Assembly: GCA_009192285.1 (NCBI GenBank)
Contig: CM018603.1
Span: forward strand, 6,383,613-6,447,612
Direction of reading: 5' to 3'
Origin: Morchella semilibera
Taxonomy: Eukaryota > Ascomycota > Pezizomycetes > Pezizales > Morchellaceae
Length of the DNA stretch: 64,000 nt
Shown here: positions 1 through 10,755 of the stretch, one piece after another
How positions within the stretch are numbered: position 1 is the stretch's first letter
Layout of the letters: the number at the start of each line of letters is the position of its first letter
Notes under the pieces: generated by a model
Told to the model about the DNA's origin: nothing
Seen by the model: only the letters and a program-made list of their open reading frames with translations
The model's database searches: none
Translations under genes and position numbers: made by a program

Positions 1-122
1 GAGTAGCACAAACAAAAATACATATAATAAAAAGCAATGATTGGGGCTTTGATATCCGGACCCCAAAGAAAGGCCGGAAACCCCTTTATAACATCACTAA
101 CACATCATGAGCACCTTATTAG

Positions 123-710
123 GGGATGTTGGCGGTCAGAGGACCCTCCGCAGCTACTGGCGAAACTATTTTGAAAAGACCGACTCCTTGATCTGGGTCG
201 TAGATGCCACTGATAGATTCCGACTCGAAGACTGTGCCACTGAACTTCACGGACTTCTCCAGGAAGAGGTATAGATCTTGTTTTTCTCTGGATTGCCTTG
301 TCTATGCCTTAGAAATTTGTCTTGAAGGCGCCAACCAAAACGGATACAGAATATGAAGCTAATAACAAGTGCTTTAAAATCATATACAGCGATTACTTGG
401 AGCAAGTTTATTAGTTTTTGCAAACAAGACAGACGTTGCTGGGTGCATGACTCATGATGAAATCCGGGAGGTAAGCGAAGCCGTTTATGAAACTCGTTAG
501 AAAGACCCGGGGTGGGAATATTAGAAGCCAAAAGAGGCGTTGTTACCCTCATATACACTAACCGTTTTGAGCGGGAAGGGTCTTAAACTTGATGACATCA
601 AGACGCACAAATGGACAATACTGCCTTGCAGCGCTATGACAGGCAAAAATCTCCAAGAAGGATTAGATTGGGTTGTGAAGGATGCTCAGGAAAGACTTTT
701 CCTCTACTAG
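123..710 (+). CDS. ARL2: ARL2-type small GTPase, 3' exons only (5' end outside window)
   Basis: Small Arf-like GTPase of the ARL2/Cin4/Alp41 group, which works with tubulin cofactors in microtubule biogenesis. Three exons are visible: 123-268, 390-470 and 579-710, joined by introns with GTATAG/GTAAGC donors. Bases 1-122 are the end of an upstream intron (branch CTAAC near 98, acceptor TTATTAG). About 119 residues remain. They start inside the WDVGGQ switch II motif, pass through the NKxD guanine-specificity motif (here ANKTD), continue to the SA motif (CSAMTGKN) and end RLFLY-stop, as this family does. The P-loop and switch I exons lie left of the window. Family assignment is from remembered ARL2 sequence; exon joins are all in phase. 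Confidence 0.9.
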
Positions 711-3038
711 GCAATTTGGTTGAGTGTTTTAGAGACTGAGAGAAAAATACATGTATGCTATAAAATATGCAATGTTTGTTAACCGGATCATTGACCCGCT
801 GCACATGTTACTGAGGCACCAGCCCGCAGGACAAAATAAGATCAAGTGAAGCATCTCCATACTCCCCGAAATATCAGAAAGTCATTCAAGTCTTTGAAAC
901 CCAGGTTTACTTGCATGATCACAACATATTCCCAAATAACCCCAGTAAACTACGCGCCGTACAGCCTAGTGCCAACCGTCTGGATCAATTACATTCCACC
1001 ACGCGCAGGCCCCACCTCTTTTGCCGTGGTATTTTCTACCAGACCCTTTTAACTACGCCACAATCTGGCCCGATGGGGCGTTTACCAACATCTCAACCCC
1101 CTGCCGAATCTATCTTGCATGCACACATCTTTGCAGATGAGATCCGAAGATAGCACACACCACATGGTTGACTAAACGAGCCGCGCGCACCCGAGAAACG
1201 ATGAGCACAGAGCTAGAGCCTAGAAGGATGCAGTACAGTCATACAGAGACTCTCACCAAGTTGGCGCCAGACAATAGGATTATTCACGCGGCTGTCCGTT
1301 TTTCGCGCCTTCACCCCACACTTGTGCTTTCTTCAGGTACAGTAAGATGTACTTACGTGTGCTACATTGGGCCGCTCTCCTCATCCTGCTTGGTAGGCGA
1401 TGGAGGCACATATAGGGAATTCGGTTTCCCCCATTTTGATAGATTAAATTGCCGTTTTTTTTGTTACAGCGGTTGCTTATCCGGATGGAGATCAGTGAAA
1501 CCCCCATTAATTGAAAACAGGACCAGAAAACAGGCAAGGTGGTGGGGTTAAGCGTCAAGAGGAACCTTTGCCAGCCCATCTCAGTGTCATAAAAGTCAAC
1601 CTAGGGCCCTACCGGAGAACAGTCGCATGAGAAATGATCAGTACGGCCAACAACGCCGCTTTATGACTCGGCATATTTCCTTGCGCAGATTTACGGGTTG
1701 GTATTACTATTAGTAGGACCAAATAGTGAATTGAGAGGTTCATGATGATGGGTGACTAGGATTAATAGCCTAGGATATATTTTAGACGTATGCAGATTTC
1801 CGCTTGAGACGTTGGTTTTATTTTAGAGCAAGTCTGGAAAACCTAATCCTGGGGGCAGAAGCTTCTCGAAGTCATACTTACCTTCCCCGCAATATTATAG
1901 AAGCTTGAATTTGAGGTTCGCCCCATATAAACCTGCTTTTTGACTATATCTGAGGAGTTTCAGATTGAGAGGTAAGCTTCTGGACGCTATGCTCGGTTCG
2001 ACGTTTCACTTTAAAACCATCAAATGTCGCCTGTTCATATTTTAGTAAATGTGCGTGAAGCTGCTGGTCATGTAAGGTATAGAGCTCATCACATAGCAGG
2101 TAAGGCGGGGGTGGGGGTTGTGATCATCAGGGGATAGAGACATCATGTAGCGTGATCGTTACACATTTCACAGGGCTAAGGCTTCCCCAAAATTAAGGCT
2201 CAGATATGCCTGGATTGCGCATTGCTGTACTTTTCAAGCCCAAGTTTTTATAGATGGTTCGCTTTCCCACAGCTAGCAGCTTCATTGGGGCCAAATTTGG
2301 AATCAGGGCCCCGAAGTTGCAGTTTAAGGCCTGCCTTAGTTCTTGCCTGTAGGCCCATTGATGACTTCCTTTAAGCCCAGGGGTAATTACCGTACATTAG
2401 ATTTCCGGCATTAACACCAAACCGCTTCTCATGATGAATTTAGATTGCAAGGCCTTTTACCTAGGGGCTCCTAGGTACTTGTATGTGGTTCTGTCCTCGC
2501 CTGCTCGAAGAGCCAGCATTCTGACGTTCCTGTGAAGCAACTTTCATGCACTTCCTCGTATGATGTGGTGGTGGTAGTGGTGGAATGGATATTATTGGTG
2601 TGGGGTATTCATTGGCGTGGAGTGTTCATTGGCGTGGAGTGTTTTGGCTTCCTCCAACGATATTGACTGTCAACTGATTGATGTAAAGGAGCGTATGTAA
2701 AATCGTACACCACTCCCTTATCTGGAGTAGAGAACCGAGTTAAGACAGCCCCGGATCTGCCTGTAGAAAGCTTATCTCGGCTCTATGTCGCTGTTGGTTG
2801 GTGGTAGCGCCCCGCATCCAAAGACGCAACTAAAATCAGATCAACTTCCTTCCTGCATAAAGGAAATAGGAGGTCCCGGCTCATTAACTAGACAGGTTGA
2901 TACTAGATGATTTGGTAATGTGAGGGGGATGCAAATGAGAGATAATACCAGGATTTAGGTTAGAGTACGAAGGCAGGAACGTACAATTTAGTAGCATGTC
3001 GTAGAGCGGGGCAGGAACCCTAAGGATGTCTCGGCGTC

Positions 3039-3054
3039 GAGTGATAATTTATGA
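3039..3054 (+). promoter_or_regulatory. GAGTGA-N6-RTGA site
   Basis: Reads GAGTGATAATTTATGA, preceded by C. It lies mid-gap, 1.4 kb upstream of the aminopeptidase start. Confidence 0.5.
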
Positions 3055-3879
3055 AGGCTAGCGTAGATTCGTATATGTCCACACTGAGTTTATAATTTGG
3101 CTTCCTTGTTATGTATATCACGTGCATTAAGTAGATGGATGTAGGATATATCGATGCTTGTTTTGTGTATACAGGGGAGCAGGCAATGGAGCGGTGCCAG
3201 TTGCAAGATGCAAGGCTGGAATAAGAGGGTGCTGCGATTACATGTACCAAGATGGGCCTGGAGTGGAGGTGTTCGGGGGTGCTACGCATGCATGTCATGT
3301 GCCTGATATATACGGCTCAACTAACAGAAATTTTTTCTAGCCACGGCGAAGAAGGTGATATTGTTTAGGGCCCGCTAACCCTAGCACCTCCAAAAACTCC
3401 GTTCTGGTGAAAACCCAGTTCCAGGAAAACCAATTTAGTGTTTGGAGGCCCATTTTGCGAGTCCAAAAACTCAGACTTGACTTTCCTACCACAACTGTCC
3501 CCCAATTAACCCCACTGTTGGAATCAACGCTTAGCTCATCAATCCCAGTTGTAAAATCGACTTTGGAATTTCCCCGTTTTCCCCTCCGGCTCCACTAATG
3601 GCACTAAAGGAGTCAAACAGTGTTTTTGAACCGCTAACATGTAGGCCGGCCCTACATGTAGTGTAGGTACACATATTCGAAGCAACGTTGGAGGCCACCG
3701 ACATTAATGTACCAAGTATTAAGGGTAAGTAATCAGAGTCTGATAAACATATCAGATAATTCCGGTCACTCCTCGCTACACCCTATCACAATTAGCGACC
3801 TTCTCATTGTACATAGAAGCCCCTCACTATACTTCCCCACCAAAATCTGCTGAGAAGAAAGGTTGTATCTATACATACT

Positions 3880-3895
3880 GAGTGATATTTCATGA
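3880..3895 (+). promoter_or_regulatory. GAGTGA-N6-RTGA site
   Basis: Reads GAGTGATATTTCATGA, preceded by T instead of the usual C. It is about 510 bases upstream of the aminopeptidase start codon. Confidence 0.5.
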
Positions 3896-4408
3896 TTCAT
3901 CACACACTACCTTAGTTTATTAATCCTGCCCCTAGTGCTCTAAACAGGCTGATAAACTCTACAGCAGTACCCACAATCACATCTAGTAGTTGATGTGCAT
4001 CCAAAACAGGCCTCTCACATAGTTTCTCTACTCCGGCCAATGAGAATGTTAATCGAGCTCTTTGCAGACCCTTGGCGATGCACTCCATATCGCATGTTCA
4101 CGTGCCCATTCCCATCTGTGTCGCGTCGGCCGGGACTCCCGAACTGTGATCAATGGCCCGGCCGGGGAGGGGGAAGGAGGCCTAGAGAGAGACCCAGGGG
4201 AGGGGAGGAACTTTACACACCCAACACCAACAACACACGATACAACTCCCATACCCATCCCATCCCCTGTGTCTCTCTCTAGGCACCCCTCTTCTTCCTT
4301 CCCCCTTCTGTACATTCATCCCATTCGTCTCATCACTAGCTGCCAGTCAGTGCTCTGTGCTTCTCCCTGTATTCAAGTGTGTGGGTAGAGAATACATAAA
4401 GCTGTGAG

Positions 4409-6225
4409 ATGTCTGCCTTCAGCACTAATACAACTATTGCCTCGTCCACAACCGCCCACTCGACGTCTGACCTCTCCGTGGAGAGCCTGAGTATCTCAAT
4501 TTCTGCCTCGTCCCCAATGGAGAAATACCCAGGTAACTACATATAACAAACTCCACCTGAGCCCGCCTTTTAGATAACCCAATAGCACGTAGCTAACAAC
4601 TCCACCCCACCCCCTCACAGCCAAACAGCACGCGCGGAACATCGCCAAAGAGCTTCAGGTTAAGGACGGCCTGATTTATCTCGAAGGCACACCAACAGTT
4701 CTCTTCGAGGATTCCGACGAGGCTGTAAAGTTCCGCCAGAGACGCTACTTCCTGTATCTCTCTGGCGTGTCAGACATTCCTGATTGCTACCTCACCTACT
4801 CCATCCAGGATGACAAATTGACACTGTAAGAACCACAGGCCTGCACTCACGGACAATGAGACTAATCCAGTCTCTGCAACAGCTATATCCCGCCTTTCAA
4901 TCCCAGCCAGGTGCTGTGGTCCGGGCTACCACCGTCACTCGAAGACTGCATCTACAAGTCCACACCCCCGTTCCCGCCTCCCCACCGGTGATACTAACTA
5001 TCCGCCTATAGATACGACGTCGACGAGGTCCTGCACTCGACCGCCGTCGCCGAGGATATCCTTAGCTATCACCTCACCGCCCCACACTCCCCCCTGTACA
5101 TCCTACACACGCAGCAGTCCCTCATCCCCACAACTGTCCCTGAAAACAGCATCAACAACCGCCACCTACAGCCTGCAATCGACAACGCGCGTGTCTACAA
5201 AGACGACTACGAGATCGCGCTGCTGCGTAAGGCCAACGCTATCTCGGCCGCTGCCCACCGCGCCGTCATGGCTGCCGTCCGTACTGCCAAGAATGAAGCT
5301 GAGCTCGAGGGCATATTCTTGCAGCAGTGCGTCTCGCGGCAGGCAAAGACGCAGGCCTACGATCCGATTGTCGGGTCTGGGAGGAACGCGGCGACGTTGC
5401 ATTATGTAAAGAATGATGAGCCGCTGAAGGGGCGGCAGTTGGTGCTTCTGGATGCGGGTGCGGAGTGGGAGGGGTATGCGAGTGATGTGACTAGGACGTT
5501 CCCGATCTCGGGGAAGTGGTCGAGGGAGGCAAAGGATGTGTATACGATTGTGGAGACAATGCAGCGCGAGTGCATTAAGCGCACCGTCAAGGGCGTGGAT
5601 TGGCGGGATACGCATACACTTGCACACCGCATTGCGGTGAAGGGGCTAATGCAGTTGGGGATTTTGCATAATGGCACGGAGGAGGAAATATTTAGGGCAG
5701 GAACCAGCAAGGCATTTTTCCCGCATGGGCTGGGGCATTTCCTTGGGCTGGATACCCATGATGTAGAGGGAACCCCAGATGTCAACTGGAAGGTTGAGGG
5801 AACCGGTTCTTCTATGGCGCCAGTGCTACCGACTCCGAGAGTGGGTAGGGGGCTTTATAAGACGGCCGTAAGAAGGACTTTGCAGCCCCGTATGGTCATT
5901 ACCGTAGAGCCGGGAATGTAAGCGGGTCCGCGTTTATATTTTGGTAATACTACTAACAAATAGTAGATACTTTTGCGAATTCATTATCCTGCCGTACTTG
6001 GCACATCCTATTCACGGAAGATATATCAACAAAAAGGTTCTAGACAGGTACTGGGATGTGGGCGGTGTTAGAATTGAGGATGATATTCTCATTCTCGAAA
6101 ATGGCAACGAGAACTTGACTATGGCGCCCACGGGCACTGAGATGCTGGCATTGATTAGTAAAAGTCAGGACCTGAATCAGAATCAGGGTCAGAGTCAGAG
6201 TCAATGTAATGGGTATGACTGGTAA
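4409..6225 (+). CDS. Xaa-Pro aminopeptidase / prolidase (M24B family)
   Basis: Metallopeptidase that removes residues N-terminal to proline or splits X-Pro dipeptides; binds two divalent metals, usually Mn. Five exons: 4409-4532, 4621-4825, 4883-4957, 5012-5917, 5967-6225, giving 522 residues with all phases agreeing. An AMP_N domain (about 36-200) precedes the creatinase-fold catalytic domain. Expected metal ligands are present: D282 and D293 (in LLDAG and SDVTRTF), H377 ([12 protein letters not shown]), E434 (VEPG) and E474 (VRIEDD). The donor of intron 3 is a weak GTCCAC, chosen because it restores the conserved KYDVDEV join. The first 35 residues are Ser/Thr-rich and the internal MEKYP methionine could be the true start. 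The tail is a Gln/Asn/Ser run not expected in the fold. No signal peptide is seen, so the enzyme is probably cytosolic. Confidence 0.92.
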
Positions 6226-6612
6226 TGATTGGACTTTTTTGTTTTGTTTTTATGTGAGTAGTTTTTCCAACCCCCTTTAGAGAAGCAGTTACTGATTTTG
6301 TAGTTCGTTTACTGTTAACAATAAGCGGCATTGTACTTGTTTTTACTTAAGGCTTCTAGATAGGCTTGTTAGTAATATAATAATTGTCCAACTTACCACT
6401 AGTCGAGTCGGAGAGAACTCTATTGTATCTCGTGAAGATATCACCAGGATTCCGATACCCATACCTACAAGTATTTGATCACTTTTATCGCATACTTGGT
6501 GATGCTTAAGAAAGCACCTAGGACTTTGATATCACATACCTGTCCACAAGGAGCCACCTCTCCAGAAGCATACTACATCCCACAAAACTTACCAGTAAGT
6601 CCGTCATGAACA
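6226..6612. other. Short intergenic spacer
   Basis: 387 bases between the aminopeptidase stop and the PI-PLC-like start, AT-rich after 6230. It should contain the terminator of the first gene and the promoter of the second, both on the + strand. I see no distinct element in it. Confidence 0.5.
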
Positions 6613-7743
6613 ATGAAGAATTTACACAGCTCCCTCATCCTAACCCTAATTCTTATCCTTCTCTACCTCCCCCCAAGCTCCCCCTTCCCCTATCTGCACG
6701 AAGTGCATCACAAGTTCTCACCCCCGCGCCTCCCGCCACCCACCAAGCCCATGAACATGAGCGACTGGATGTCGCACCTTTCACCGCACACACTCCTCAA
6801 CACGCTCTCCATACCTGGCACCCACGACACCATGGCCTACCGTGCCAACCGCCTTCCAAAGTTCACCACCACGCAAACCGGGACGCTGCACCAGCAGCTC
6901 CACGCCGGTGTCCGCTTCCTCGACATCCGCGCCCGTCACTTCCGCAACACATTCGAGATGCACCACGGCGTCGTGTACCTCGGCACGAATTTCACATTCG
7001 TCGTGCACACGCTCTACGCATTTTTGACGGGGCCGGGCGCGACTGAGGCGGTCATCATGCGCCTGAAGGACGAGGGCCACGCACAGCGGAATACACGCAC
7101 GTTCGTGCAGACTCTCGAGTGGTATATTGATGCCTGTGAGGAGACGAAGGATATGCTGGAGACGCTCCTGTGGTACCCTGTTGATGAGAGCCGCCACTTA
7201 CCGCTGCTGGGGGAGGTGCGGGGGCGTGTGGTGGTATTAAGGGACTATGGTGCAGTGGGTGCAAGCTATGAGCTTGGTCTGCCGTACGCTGACGAGGCGC
7301 GCGTAAAGATCCAGGATCACTACCAGTTGTACACGTATCTAGACGTCATAAAGAAGAAGTGGGATCTTATCGTCGGCTTCTGGCGGGAGTGGGTTTCCTT
7401 CTTCAACGCCTTTCTCGACTTGTCTTCCCCCTCACCCTCTCCCTCGGATCCTCGGGACCTCCCGCTGCTGGTAAACTACCTCTCGGGCGCATCACTTTTC
7501 TGTGTGCCCCGGAACGTGGCAACGAATGAAGAGTGGGGCATCAACAACCGCGTACAGTTTTTCTTGAGGACGGCGTGGGAGACGAGGTGGGACGGGGCGT
7601 TTCCAGCGTGGAGGGAGGAGTATGTGGAGCTGAGGGGAGGAACGTTGGGAGTGGTTGTGTGGGACTTTATTAATACGAGGGCGGCGAGGCTGGTGGTGAG
7701 TTTTAATTTTAGGGGCGTGGGGGGGTGGGATTGGGGGAGGTAG
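6613..7743 (+). CDS. Secreted PI-PLC X-domain-like protein
   Basis: Single-exon gene, 376 residues, resembling the Ca-independent bacterial-type phosphatidylinositol-specific phospholipase C X domain, which cleaves PI to diacylglycerol and cyclic inositol phosphate. The N terminus (about residues 5-24) is a strong signal peptide or signal anchor. The first catalytic histidine sits in SIPGTHDTM (H71), the active-site arginine in LDIRAR, and the second catalytic histidine in EMHHG (H118). The conserved hydrophobic VIMRLKDE strand follows. These correspond to H32, R69 and H82 of the Bacillus enzyme by family knowledge. A Ser/Pro linker lies near residue 275. An overlapping +1-frame ORF from 6606 is a shadow. 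It sits 387 bases downstream of the aminopeptidase on the same strand; nothing suggests co-transcription. The exact lipid substrate is unknown. Confidence 0.85.
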   Translation: MKNLHSSLILTLILILLYLPPSSPFPYLHEVHHKFSPPRLPPPTKPMNMSDWMSHLSPHTLLNTLSIPGTHDTMAYRANRLPKFTTTQTGTLHQQLHAGVRFLDIRARHFRNTFEMHHGVVYLGTNFTFVVHTLYAFLTGPGATEAVIMRLKDEGHAQRNTRTFVQTLEWYIDACEETKDMLETLLWYPVDESRHLPLLGEVRGRVVVLRDYGAVGASYELGLPYADEARVKIQDHYQLYTYLDVIKKKWDLIVGFWREWVSFFNAFLDLSSPSPSPSDPRDLPLLVNYLSGASLFCVPRNVATNEEWGINNRVQFFLRTAWETRWDGAFPAWREEYVELRGGTLGVVVWDFINTRAARLVVSFNFRGVGGWDWGR

Positions 7744-7896
7744 GGTTTTGGACGGCAGGGGAGAGGTGGGAGTTTAAAGAGTGGAATTAGAGTAGGGTTG
7801 AGTAGGCTAGAGTAGAGTAGAATAGAATAAAATTAGGTAGTGAATTGAGAATGACTATTGTGCATAGGATTGAGGTTTAAGACGGTGATGGGTGGT

Positions 7897-7912
7897 GAGT
7901 GATATTCTGTGA
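7897..7912 (+). promoter_or_regulatory. GAGTGA-N6-RTGA site
   Basis: Reads GAGTGATATTCTGTGA, about 150 bases past the PI-PLC-like stop. The 16-mer is identical to the site at 38158. Role unknown. Confidence 0.55.
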
Positions 7913-9650
7913 TTCTAGACTAATTGGTAGGCTAGTATCCACTCCCGGATCCGGACCCTGCAAGTGGACCAGAGCTGCCAAGAATTGCTGCCACTAGTGG
8001 GATGCTACTACATACATGTAACTAGCGGGGGCCAATGATTGAATTCTCGTAAATTGATTTACTCCACCTCACTCCACCCCTACTTGACCCGTGGATCAAA
8101 AAGCCGTGGAGGAGATAGCCGGATGCCTATCTGCATCTGGGCCTTGCGGTGGGCAAGTGGGGGCAGTATAGTGGAACAAAGCAAGACCACCCGCAAAAGC
8201 CGCAAAAAAAAAAAAAAAAAAAACTTATGATTGATTAAACCTCAACTGATCGACTCATGAGGGGTCGGGAAGCCCCGGTCTGAGCTCCGTATTTATGTTG
8301 CGGAGCACATGTGAAAGCTTCTGCGTGGTGTAGTTTGGTGTGTATATGTGCGGGACATATATGCCCCAAGAAGCTCGATCGAGGGTTTGCGGATATATGG
8401 TTGGCTAGCTATAGCTAGCTAGCAATTAATCATACTAGGCCCCCCATACCCGCCAAACCGATGACTATGCGGTAAGCGCTGAGAGTGGGGGCTAGGGGGG
8501 CAGCTTGTGTAGCAAGAAGGAATTGTAAACAGAATTGGGAGAGAATGGCAGATTTACGAATGTATAGGTGAAGGGCATACCTAGGAGTGAGTGAGGCCGG
8601 TAGATGGTAAGCTTCTTCTTTCTCCCTAGGCCTAGATGCTCTGGCCTACACGCTGGAGCACTGGCTATAATTAGCTAGCTACATACATATATGTACGTAG
8701 TTGCATGTAGAGCTTTCCCCGGCCTCGGAGTGGGGCAGTTAGCAGGACTTTTTGTTGGCTACAGGCTCAGGCTCAGGCAGGAAACTTTAACGGCCGCCGG
8801 GCTGACCCGATTGGTACCCAATTGCCAAGCTAGCTCGGCCATTTTCAGAAACCCTCGTGGAAAGTGTGGAAAAGGTTTTCTAGGGTCATCGGGAGGAGGA
8901 CTGGTCAAACGGTAAGCAATCTAAGCTTAATTTACCAAAACCGTTGTGCCTTCGTTCGACTCCTGGTGTGGCCGTGGGCGGCAAAAAGATGTAGCACTTG
9001 TGCGAACTTTTTTGTTGGCTATTTTTTTGTTGGCTATTTTTTTGGACGATGAATTGAAAAAGTAAAATAAAAGACGGCACGTGACATGAAAAGCACGTAT
9101 CGTAGGATTGATAGAGAGAGCTTTTCCTACCTAATCTTCCCTTCTTCCTCTTTTTCTTTTTTTCTTCTCCTTCGTCTTTCTTTTGTAATCGACCGGCGAG
9201 GGATTCTGTTCTTTTGAAATTGATAACGCGAGTTTATCGTGAAGAATGTAACTCTTTTGGCCGCGGCGGGGGCTTCCGTGTCGATCATACAGGGAAGGAA
9301 ATTGACTCGAAGATTTAGATAGCCATGATCATCTATGTTTGTAGCTAAAATTAGAGGCGGGACAGTTATCTTTATGTTTGATAGTGGGGAGAAACAAGAG
9401 GATGTATACATACCATTAGACTGTACAAGAGGCGTTATCAAGTGAAGGTTGCCTTAGATGTACCTGCAAAATGTTGGCCCCAACGGGCTCGAGCGTAGAA
9501 GTGGGGGAGCCATGAGCTCTTCTCAAGTAGCTGAACCGCTGTATCAGAAATGACAGACTCTGACGCCCAGGATAGCATTGATATCAAATCCCTCAAGACA
9601 GAGAGAGGGTGCTGATAAGATCGTCCATATCTTCTTCCCTCGGGGCTCGA

Positions 9651-9666
9651 TCACAGAAGATCACTC
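9651..9666 (-). promoter_or_regulatory. GAGTGA-N6-RTGA site
   Basis: On the minus strand it reads GAGTGATCTTCTGTGA, preceded by C. It is about 600 bases upstream of the small unknown gene at 10273. Confidence 0.5.
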
Positions 9667-10272
9667 GCTGGACTAAGCCCCGTGGCCGGCGCAGCAAACA
9701 GAGAAACACCTAGGGGATAATCCCTACGACTCAATTGTTTGGATCATTATAGAGAATGAGTCGAAGAAGTCTCACGAGTGACTGGGCTCTTTTTCTTTCT
9801 TGGAGTGAGTCATTCTGTTGCAATAATGGATTAGGATAGGCTTATCAGCTATCGAGAAACAGTTATTCGCTTATCCCGAGGGACTTGGACCGCAGTCACA
9901 CAAGATCCCCAGGCTATGGCGCGCGCGCGCGGTGACTACCTAGTACAGTATTTGCGCAATAGTCGGTGTGTATTGCTTCCGCCCCCTGGCGCACCTTTAA
10001 TTTTGACTTTGACGCAATTAAAGGAGTGGGTGGTGAGTGCACATCTAGCGTATGTGTGCGTGTGTGACTCATGGCGAGTTTTGTGAATATAAAATATGGG
10101 CAGGGCCGCTCGAAGGTTAGAAGGCCACCAAAGAATACGAACGATCATTACAACTCAAGGATCCTACACAAAAAAGGACCTGCCTGATTTTTTTTTCCTT
10201 CCCTTTTTCATCTCCTTAATTTACTTCAAATACCCTTAATTACCCCCTCAGCAACAAAGAAACCTTTAAGCA

Positions 10273-10755
10273 ATGGGTGTCAATCGTGCCTACGTTAGCA
10301 AGTTTGGCCGTCGCGGCCGCGGTGTCTCAAAATACAACACCCAGCGCCTCCTCTCTGAGAGCTACGAAGCAGAGATTCTCGACACACAGGTTTACAGCGA
10401 CCTCAAGGACGAGCCAAACCTGGCGTGGTTCTACGATGAGTACAATGCAACCACTGCCGCGATAGACCTAGATCTAGCGGTCCCAGATGCTGTATGTTTG
10501 GCTACCACCTCCGAGAACAAGAAGAACCAGAACTGACAGATGCGCAAACAGAAGCTGTATGAGATGGGAATCCTATATGATACACCCCCAGAGGAGACTG
10601 CGGCAGACCCGTTCCCGGGGATCGAGGTGGACCGAGACTGGGAAATGGTTCCTTTGGCACCAACGGATGGGGAGGGCGAGTGGGATGTTGTGTCCATTAT
10701 GTCTATGGAGGATGATGCGGATGCCGATGATTGGGATGGGCGATCGGTGGCTTAG
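10273..10755 (+). CDS. Small conserved-looking protein of unknown function
   Basis: Two exons, 10273-10491 and 10540-10755, with a 48-nt intron (donor GTATGT, branch CTGAC, acceptor ACAG), giving 144 residues. I do not recognise a family. The N-terminal 25 residues are strongly basic (FGRRGRGVSKY), which could bind nucleic acid or act as a targeting segment. The middle is helix-like. The last 50 residues are very acidic and Trp-containing (DWEMVPLAP, DDADADDWD). A basic head with an acidic tail suits a small nuclear or ribosome-associated factor, but that is only inference. The intron gives a clean in-frame join, and without it the ORF stops after 87 residues, so the spliced model is preferred. 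The leader upstream is A/T- and pyrimidine-rich. Confidence 0.7.

Larger units (their letters stand above)
711..4408. other. Intergenic region, no supported gene
   Basis: AT-rich 3.7-kb gap between the ARL2-like and aminopeptidase genes. The open frames here are short, lack homology I recognise and look random. It holds two copies of the GAGTGA-N6-RTGA motif (3039, 3880), two TACATGTA palindromes (3239, 3653) and an imperfect duplication of an ATTGGCGTGGAGTGTTC unit at about 2605-2643. The last 250 bases before the aminopeptidase start are C/T-rich, as in many fungal promoters and 5' leaders. Confidence 0.6.
7744..10272. other. Intergenic region, no supported gene
   Basis: 2.5 kb without a supportable gene. 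It contains GAGTGA-N6-RTGA sites at 7897 and 9651, TACATGTA at 8013, a poly-A run near 8205-8222, a GCTAGC-rich patch near 8405-8425 and a direct repeat of TTTTTTGTTGGCTAT at about 9007-9040. A T-arm-like GTTCGACTCC near 8956 was considered as a tRNA and rejected. The (CG)n-like GCGCGCGCGC at about 9920 is a short alternating run. Confidence 0.5.

Noticed and set aside
1168-1551. 127-codon plus-strand ORF
   Set aside because: Starts with TTG, has random-looking composition and no domain or splice-site context; the reverse strand is open as well.
5166-5627. 153-codon minus-strand ORF
   Set aside because: Antisense shadow of the aminopeptidase catalytic exon.
6606-7046. 146-codon ORF overlapping the PI-PLC-like gene
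   Set aside because: Pro/His-rich +1-frame shadow of the real gene, which carries the catalytic motifs.
8898-8976. tRNA-like segment (TGGTCAAACGGTAAG ... GTTCGACTCC)
   Set aside because: D-arm and T-loop words are present, but the T stem has two mismatches and no 7-bp acceptor stem can be formed at the right distance.
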